A program made the position numbers and the translations under genes. The notes beneath the pieces were generated by a model. The model did not search any database. It was given only the letters and a program-made list of their open reading frames with translations, and was not told the DNA's origin. Source: Tubiluchus corallicola (taxonomy: Eukaryota > Priapulida > Priapulimorpha > Priapulimorphida > Tubiluchidae). Taken from it: 24,083 bases of DNA. Positions within the stretch are counted from its first letter, which is position 1; each line of letters begins with the position of its first letter. The stretch lies in assembly GCA_030141605.1 (NCBI GenBank), contig JAQGDQ010001189.1:32501-56583 (forward strand), in the 5' to 3' direction. Positions 10,250 to 24,083 of the stretch are shown here, piece by piece.

Positions 10250-10340
10250 GAGAGAATGAGAATGAAAGAGGAGGAGAGGTGAGGGAGAGGGATCAAGGAA
10301 TAGAGAAGGGCGGAGAAAGACAGAAAGGAACAGAGAAGAG
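10246..10340. repeat. Purine-rich (GA/GGA) tract
   Basis: About 90 bases are nearly all purine on the + strand (GAGAGAATGAGAATG and similar). A pyrimidine-rich block, CTCCTCTCTCTATCCC, at 10476-10491 could pair with it. Confidence 0.7.
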
Positions 10341-11138
10341 TATAATTAGTTAATTGTCAACGAGAATAATTTATAATAAGAGTTGGGCTCAAGCGAGTTG
10401 TAAAATTATTTTTTAATTGTAAAAAAGATGTCGACGCAGGAAAAAATGACCCGGTATTGTAAATTGTAAATGTCATCTCCTCTCTCTATCCCAATCTCTC
10501 TGAAGTTGTAAATATTTCGTGGAAAATTCTCGTAGATTTTCTCGGTCAAGTGTATGTAAATTTGGGAAACTATAAGCAATAATTCATTTCAGTGTTTAAG
10601 TTGGTTTAAGCTAGTAAATTAAATAAAATAGGTGATTGACAAGATGCACTGTTTTCTTTTGATTAGCTAAGTCGTTATTCAATTCCATAATTGTTTGTTT
10701 TGCGCTAACAAAAATCAGCACTTAAGTTGACAACCATAATATTTACGAGGATAACCTACCCACGTTTTTAATATTTTACGTACAGATATGTACCATAGCG
10801 GGAATCTTTTTTATATAATCGTTTCGCACCTTATTTCCACGGGAATTTCATAGTTTGCTGCGTAAGGGTTTGATGGATAACCATGCTACTGTAACAAGTA
10901 AATTGAATCATGGAAAAAATTAAACGAACTAGGATGCTTGACGGACCATTAGGGCTACAGGATGTGATTTAGTACACATTTACAACATATTTGGTAGTCC
11001 AAAGATGAAATACGGCGTTTCTTCTAAAGTTTCTTAATTTAACTTGCTACATTTTTCTTTGTAAATCCGGTTTTAAACATTTGGGTAAAGTTTATCAATT
11101 CCACACACACGAGAAATTAGATCGTAAGCGAATTGCAG
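10341..11138. other. Intergenic region upstream of the sulfotransferase
   Basis: AT-rich with no coding signal. It is the likely location of regulatory DNA for the sulfotransferase gene, but no element can be named. Confidence 0.5.
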
Positions 11139-11168
11139 TTAGGGTTAAGATTAGGGCTAGGGTTAGAG
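11139..11168 (+). repeat. Short interstitial telomere-like block (five TTAGGG-like hexamers)
   Basis: The five consecutive hexamers are TTAGGG, TTAAGA, TTAGGG, CTAGGG and TTAGAG. They are flanked by a (CA)n run at 11101-11110 and by (GT)5 plus ten G at 11179-11198. CCACACACAC and GTGTGTGTGG could pair, which would put the telomere-like block in the loop. Confidence 0.7.
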
Positions 11169-11176
11169 TATTTAAA
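11169..11176 (+). promoter_or_regulatory. TATA-like site upstream of the sulfotransferase
   Basis: TATTTAAA lies 113 bp before the ATG at 11289. It is a plausible core promoter element, giving a 5' UTR of about 80 bases. In AT-rich DNA such strings are common, and an upstream non-coding exon cannot be excluded. Confidence 0.25.
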
Positions 11177-11288
11177 TTGTGTGTGTGTGGGGGGGGGGTA
11201 GTAAACTTCTTCCAAAAATTTGTTAATTAAGAGAACTGAGGTGTTGATATTCGTTTATTAGAATCTGTTGTCAAGAATACATTAAGAC

Positions 11289-18850
<7,562 letters not shown>

Positions 18851-19127
18851 CACTCGTTGCTTCTATTCCTTATACTTCAACAAAGTTATACTTTGAGATT
18901 TGCCGAAAACTGTGACTACACTGTTTTCCAAAGTGTAGCTAGTGCTCATGCGTGCTGAATACACACTAACAGTATTTTATATTTTCAAGTGAGCAACATG
19001 TTATTGACGTATTGTACTGATTTTGAATACGTTCACAAATTAAATAATGAAATATTGAATTTTTGGTACAGCAAACAATATTTCATTTTGTCTTATGAAA
19101 AGTTTGTCGAATGAAGTGCTCCCGATT
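18851..19127. other. Presumed 3' UTR and flank of the sulfotransferase
   Basis: No AATAAA is seen. ATTAAA at 19039-19044 is the best poly(A) signal candidate, about 190 bases after the stop and just before the minisatellite. Confidence 0.4.
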
Positions 19128-19505
19128 CTGCAACCGTGTGTCCTACACTGCAACCGTGCCTCCCACATTGCAACCGTGTTTCCTACACTGCAACCGTGCC
19201 TCCTACACTGCAACCGTGTCTCCCACACTGCAGCCGTGTGTCCCACACTGCAACAGTGTTTCCTACACTGCAACCGTGCCTCCCACACTGCAACCGTGTC
19301 TCCTACACTGCAACCCTGCCTTCCACACTGCAACCGTGTTTCCCCACACTGCAACCGTGTCTCCCACACTGCAACCGTGTGTCCCACACTGCAACCGTGT
19401 TTCCCACACTGCAACCGTGTTTCCCACACTGCAACCGTGTCTCCTACACTGCAACCGTGTTTCCCACACTGCAACCGTGTCTCCCACACTACAACCGAGT
19501 CTCGA
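19128..19505 (+). repeat. 20-bp minisatellite, about 19 copies
   Basis: The unit is CAACCGTGTCTCCCACACTG, with variants at the TCT and CCCAC positions and one extra C near 19345. Since 20 is not a multiple of 3 and the unit contains no stop in any frame, the array is open in all three + frames and in minus frames. This produces several overlapping long open frames of the CNRVSHTATVSPTLQP type that are not genes. A single further unit core (CCGTGTCTCCCACAC) sits at 20674-20688, beyond foldback element B. Confidence 0.97.
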
Positions 19506-19514
19506 TAGTATGTC

Positions 19515-19627
19515 GTTTCGCCAGCTATCTTTTCGCCAGTCTGCTTTTTCGCCAGTCTACTTTTTCGCCAGTCCACTTTTTCACCAGTCTACTTTTTCGA
19601 CAGTCTACTTTTTCGTCAGCCTATCTT
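19515..19627. repeat. 16-bp tandem array, left end of foldback B
   Basis: About seven units of TTTTTCGCCAGTCTAC, with variants GCCAGCTATC, CACCAG, CGACAG and CGTCAG. Confidence 0.9.
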
Positions 19628-20460
19628 TGGTGAAAAGTTGTGCTAACAATAATGTAATAATGTGTGATTATGTAACAATAGCAGTGTAATAATGACTAAC
19701 AATGACTTACCTATATATTTAGCAGTCACTATTTGCCAATGGTTTCATTTAAACGCTGTGTGAACGGAAGAACGAAAGTCCTACAAAGGCGCGCCACATA
19801 TCATTGGATTCGCAATGAAACGAAGAATCTGACGCACTGAGTCCAGTTTCCTGTAGCCAGAAAATGGCAATAAAAAGGATATCCGGTCAAAGTTTAACAT
19901 TCAGAATCTGCTGTGATTTTCGTTCTGCGTTGTTTAGTTTCGCATCTTTTTGTAATAACTCAAAAACTAGACAGAACTAGTCCCCCAAACAAGATTCTGA
20001 ATGTTCATATGTTCACATATTGTGGTTAAATGAAATTTAACTCGCAGTCAATCAGAGGGTCACGACCCAAAAGTGTAAACTAATTGGCCCTCTTTCCTAG
20101 CTATAAGCAGGTCAAATTTGGTGGAGTAGTTCTATCTAGTTTTTGAGTTATTCCAAAAAGATATGTATCCTCAGAAACTAAGCATTGTGGAGCAAAAATT
20201 TCAACAGATTCTGAACGTTCACATTCTCGGTATCTAACATCTTACTTATCGCCATATTGTAGTTAAACAAAACTGGACTCGCGATTTTGGTGCAGTGCAT
20301 CATTCTTCGTTTCATGGCGAATCCAATGATATATGGCACGCTTCTGCAGGACATCTTACATTCACAAAACGGTTAAATGAAACCGTGCCGATGCCTAATA
20401 TCTCAATGGTGACTTCTATATACATAGGAAAATTAAGTCTTCATTGTTAGTCATGATTAC

Positions 20461-20657
20461 ACTGGCGAAAAAGTGGACTGACGAAAAAGTAGACTGGCGA
20501 AAATGTGGACTGACGAAAAAGTAGATCGGCGAAAAAGTAGGCTGGCTAGAAAAGTAGACTGGCGAAAAAGTGGACTCGCGAAAAAGTAGACTAGCGAAAA
20601 AGTAGACTAGCGAAAAAGTAGACTGGCGAAAAAGTATACCGGCGAAAAAATAATTGG
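20461..20657. repeat. 16-bp tandem array, right end of foldback B (inverted)
   Basis: About 12 units of GTAGACTGGCGAAAAA with scattered substitutions, in inverted orientation to the left array and roughly five units longer. Confidence 0.92.
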
Positions 20658-20779
20658 CAAAGTGGGGGATTACCCCGTGTCTCCCACACGCATTTCTTTA
20701 TACCCGTTTTAATTAGCGCATTTCTTCACACCTGAACAAAATCCTGTTGTTCAACCGGCAAACAATTCTCTAGAACAAT

Positions 20780-20985
20780 AACGAAGACGACGATTTTTCC
20801 ACTGCTGCTGCAACCACAGCAACAACAAAAACCACAAACGACAACAAAGCAACAGTAGCAGCAACAGCAACAATCAGCAAGAGTAACAACAACAAGAAGA
20901 ACAACGATAGAGGTGGCGGCGGCGGCGGCGGCAGCAGCAGCAGCAGCAACAACAAAAATAACAACAACAACGAAGAAAACGTCAA
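20780..20985. repeat. CAA/CAG/GGC trinucleotide tract
   Basis: CAACAG and CAACAA runs, then (GGC)n near 20913-20930, (CAG)n near 20931-20945 and (CAA)n to about 20970. The Leu-rich frame on the minus strand is a composition artefact. Confidence 0.95.
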
Positions 20986-20989
20986 CTTG

Positions 20990-21994
20990 TCACACTGCGT
21001 AAGGAATAATAATGAAATCGAAAAGAAATAAAAAACCGCAATTGAACAGCATCATCATTTAGAATTCTGCAACAAAACCCACTTTGTAAGAAATTCAACT
21101 CATTAATATTTACAAACTGTCACCACATCAAAGAGTATGAAGAGTAAAAGGAATTTAGTCCACCGAAACCTGCAAGATTGTTGCCCTGAGCACTATTTCA
21201 AAATTGACACTTCTGTGAACGCGTTGCTGAACTAGACTATAATAACGAATAAACAAAATTGAAACTAGGACTTTAAACGATGTTTTTGACCCCTCCCCTC
21301 ATAGCAATAAGAAGAAAATTTACCTGAAACTAGGTAGATTCTCATAAAGCAATAAAACTGTAAGTCATACAAAAACATACCTGCTACATATACGAGTCAC
21401 TTTTACTTACTTTAACCTAATTATTGTCATTATTTTCTTCACTATTGAACGGATTGAATAAACAGCTGAATTTAAAGAAGTATGCATGATATGATATGAT
21501 AAGCAGGCATGATAGAAAAGATGTGTAACATGTTAAGCTTTGATAGTTCCATGAATTATTGATATATGGTAATTTCACATTTTATGTTAGTACATTGTGA
21601 GAATAATAATACTGAGAATCGTAAATCACCTAACCCCAAAGGCATAATAATACATATTGCGAATAATATATTATAATACTAGTTAATGAAATTCAAATGT
21701 CGTGTTTTAAGACGGTATAATTTATTCATGATATTAAATCGTGCCAAATCAAATTATACACTCAAACAGAAACGGTGATGTATATCGTGTTAGCCTATTA
21801 GACCCGTCGTTAAAGCTCAAACATTTTTTGCAAAATAACCCATTCGAAGTACAGGCAATACCCTGACGCACGCTTGCAGTATCATCATTATTATTATTAT
21901 TTAGAGTCGGCTTAAATATCAACAGACAACACAAGCCTACCATGAGGTTTTTACCACCGATTGCAAATAACAAATTACAACTAGATAACACAGA
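20990..21994. other. Intergenic region, nothing clear
   Basis: AT-rich. A short (ATT)n run lies at about 21885-21900. No coding or RNA signal is supported. Confidence 0.5.
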
Positions 21995-22150
21995 TTATTA
22001 TTGACACTTTTAACCCTAAATACCACACGCCAGGCAGGGCAACAGCAGGTACTATTTTTTGAAGTCTTGGGTATCACTTAGCCGAAGTTTGAATTCACGA
22101 TTTCCCAGACGGACAGCGGACGCGACACCACTATACTACATTGCCTGGCC
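21995..22150 (-). repeat. tRNA-Asp-like SINE (candidate, minus strand)
   Basis: On the minus strand a perfect Pol III A box, TAGTATAGTGG (22128-22138), is followed at the usual tRNA distance by a weaker B box (GAATTCAAACTTC, 22084-22096). Between them is an anticodon-arm-like CGCTGTCCGTC. The D-arm string and the GTC in the anticodon position match tRNA-Asp. It is too diverged in its arms to be a working tRNA gene, and about 80-90 bp of unrelated 3' body follows towards 21995, as in a SINE. Confidence 0.5.
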
Positions 22151-22159
22151 AACCTACTA

Positions 22160-24004
22160 GCTACTGGATGCTCGCGTTCTACCACAAAACATATTTTTCA
22201 AGTGGAAGAAATCACTAACCAATTGTGCAGCAACATGTGTACACGTTATTAGGGAACATTAATCAAAATAAGTAATTGTTTTTTGCGAGCGAGTAGAAAA
22301 ATGGTTGCTAAGGTGACCAAAGTCTTCAAAAGTATGATTACAGGCAACTTGAATCTGAAAAAAGTTACAAGCAGAACTTTATCAGTGCTGGATTCTAGGT
22401 AGTGAATTATTACGAAAAATTTGACAGCGAAAGTTTTCGTTGTTGATTTTTTTCTCGTAGCCGCTTTTCCAGTCTTATGTTAATGTCCTACAGAGATTTG
22501 CTCCATCATAGCCAAATCACAGACTTAATTCATGTCGGTAATTTGTAAATAAGGTGCGGAAAGAATAAATCAAGGAACAGGGCAAAATAAAGTTTTGCAT
22601 GCACGTGAATGATTTTGGCTGAATAAAAATCTGATTTTAGGATCGAACTTGAATTATTGTGGAAAACTGTCATAACGATATCGCCAACTTTGCGGCTGGA
22701 CTTCGTCCGTAAAGCCTTAGCTAATATTTATTTATTTTATTTTTATTTCAGCTCATAGACATAATCCTAAGCCATAAAAATACAATAATTACTTAAAAAC
22801 TAATTATAAAAACATAAACTTACAATTTACAGAAAAAATAAGAAGAGGAATTATTTAAAATGTTTACAAAAGTGACATACATTAAAAGTACATTAAAATT
22901 ATATTCCAACAGACAAAAATTATGAAGTTTGTTTCATCACTATTGTAAATTATATGTTTTTTAAACCATTACACGAGTTTAAAACACGTCAATGAAGACT
23001 ATGTGTACATTTACGCAAAATAACTTTAAAATGATTAATACCATTTCATACACAGATTGTAGAAGCTCGAGTACCATATCTATATTTGAAGAATTTTACC
23101 ATAACTGTGTAGTAAGCAGACTTTAGCTTATTAAAGTTGTGCACGTAATATTCCGTCCAGAGATTGTAACAAGAAAATAACGAACAGTTTGACTGAAATA
23201 GCGTACGTTTTACATACTTTACATCAATATGTGGTACGGTGAAGCAAACTTCGACGATTATCCTATTATTAATTATTAGCCTCTCGTTTTTCTGGCGTGT
23301 TCCTGATATCAAGGCAACGCAGGCTGTAAATTCGCAATGACCAATGACTGTGCCGGATGGTCGCAATTAACTGCAGATCATCAGGATACGATAATTACGC
23401 ATTTTATGCTTGCAAGACAAAAAACGCAACCTTCAATTCTGCTGAAAGCGTTACTGTAGATTACAGTAAAGACGACAGGACTAATAACTTTAAGACACGT
23501 CCCTGATAAGCATCAATTTAAACATTATAAAAAAGCAGTTTGTTTTGCCAGCATGTCAATCGTTTGCGCTATTGCTCGTTGATGCTATTCTGTCATCAAT
23601 CATCTATTTTGATTTGGTAATACCCACTTCAAGTATGCAAATTATAGGCTTTGTATTGCTGAAATTAACATTCAGTGGAGAACAAATTTTGAAGAAGATT
23701 CAGCTTTGATAGAAATTTTCACTTTTACTATGCTCCTCGAGGCTGGGCAATAAAATGTCCCACAACGGGGTCAGACAAAAGAAACTGCCCTTTGGCCATA
23801 GTTTTAACACTTTCTCGTCTTTCAAGTAGCATAATAAATTTCACCAACTGTCTCTAGTCGCTGACACAATTCATAAAAAATCGATTTGATCGATTAACAC
23901 ACTTATGGAACAAATAATTCTGCGTCCATTTTTAGACATGAAATATACTGGCTATTTTTTGTGTCATGGGCGCTGTGTACCCGATATATAATAAATGAAC
24001 CATG
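22160..24004. other. Intergenic region, nothing clear
   Basis: AT-rich, without recognisable coding sequence. A T-rich block, TATTTATTTATTTTATTTTT (22728-22747), could be the A-rich tail of a retroposon inserted on the minus strand. The 106-codon minus frame at 23046-23366 resembles no family I know. Confidence 0.45.
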
Positions 24005-24063
24005 TATAAATTCGGTCACATCACGTTGTCTGGAGTCAACGGACGAAATACTGCTTGGTGAGT
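24005..24063 (+). promoter_or_regulatory. TATA box plus short first exon and donor (candidate start of a further gene)
   Basis: TATAAAT at 24005-24011 is followed about 47 bases later by a consensus donor, TTG|GTGAGT (intron from 24058). No ATG lies in the presumed leader of about 20-25 bases. The layout copies that at 1743-1815. The window ends at 24083, so the downstream exons cannot be checked. Confidence 0.3.
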
Positions 24064-24083
24064 GTTCCACAGTGATGCAGTAA

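Larger units (their letters stand above)
19515..20657. mobile_element. Foldback element B: giant imperfect inverted repeat with 16-bp tandem-repeat ends
   Basis: The left end (19515-19627) is an array of 16-bp units such as TTTTTCGCCAGTCTAC. The right end (20461-20657) is about 12 units of the reverse complement, GTAGACTGGCGAAAAA. The arms also pair internally in order: 19683-19705 with 20441-20463, 19741-19752 with 20373-20384, 19797-19828 with 20302-20334, 19839-19849 with 20270-20280, 19900-19910 with 20205-20215, and a perfect 18-bp match of 19954-19971 with 20135-20152. Each arm is about 450-540 bp around a loop of about 160 bp. No transposase frame is present, so it would be non-autonomous. 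Target-site duplications are not clear. Confidence 0.85.

Noticed and set aside
19040-19689. Overlapping long open frames of 137-192 codons on + and 74-178 codons on -
   Set aside because: They exist only because the 20-bp minisatellite has no stop in any frame. The residues are pure repeat, the frames overlap one another, and there are no splice or domain signals.
20770-20985. Leu-rich minus frame that looks like a membrane protein
   Set aside because: It is a translation of a CAA/CAG/GGC trinucleotide tract; low complexity only.
22084-22138. Functional tRNA-Asp gene
   Set aside because: The A box is perfect, but the B box is weak and the acceptor, anticodon and T stems do not pair well. 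A SINE or tRNA pseudogene fits better.
23046-23366. 106-codon minus frame
   Set aside because: No recognisable family, no splice or promoter context, and a composition typical of chance frames in AT-rich DNA.

Overview
This is eukaryotic nuclear DNA from an animal, about 64% A+T by eye. The two genes are split by GT-AG introns, most of the sequence is non-coding, and it carries reverse transcriptase fossils, tRNA-derived SINE-like units and many micro- and minisatellites. The sulfotransferase keeps an exon layout close to that of vertebrate SULT1 genes, and the other gene encodes a secreted low-complexity protein. Together these suggest a marine or aquatic invertebrate, possibly a deuterostome, but the sequence alone does not fix the phylum.

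Layout. 1-1742 is intergenic. About 1743-4225 (+) is gene 1: a TATA box, a short non-coding first exon, and two coding exons giving a 264-residue, cysteine-free, Gln-rich then Gly-rich secreted protein. 4226-11138 is a repeat-bearing intergenic stretch with a CAA/CAG tract, a 311-bp SINE-like unit in perfect tandem, two decayed LINE reverse transcriptase fragments (about 5960-6880 and 8290-8640) and a purine-rich tract. 11139-11198 holds a short TTAGGG-like block beside a TATA-like site. 11289-18850 (+) is gene 2, a complete six-exon cytosolic sulfotransferase of 318 residues. Its introns hold GAY repeats, 15-bp, 22-bp and 33-bp tandem repeats and a tetranucleotide array. 18851-24083 is intergenic: a 20-bp minisatellite, a 1.14-kb foldback (giant inverted-repeat) element apparently inserted at the edge of that minisatellite, a trinucleotide tract, a tRNA-Asp-like SINE on the minus strand, and a promoter/first-exon-like signal at the very end.

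The two genes show no functional link; they are simply neighbours on the same strand. The most unusual part is 16.5-20.7 kb. Two different foldback-like structures lie 2 kb apart, each ending in inverted arrays of a 15-16 bp tandem unit. They share architecture but not sequence, which suggests a family of minisatellite-ended foldback elements. I have no search results to say whether it is known.
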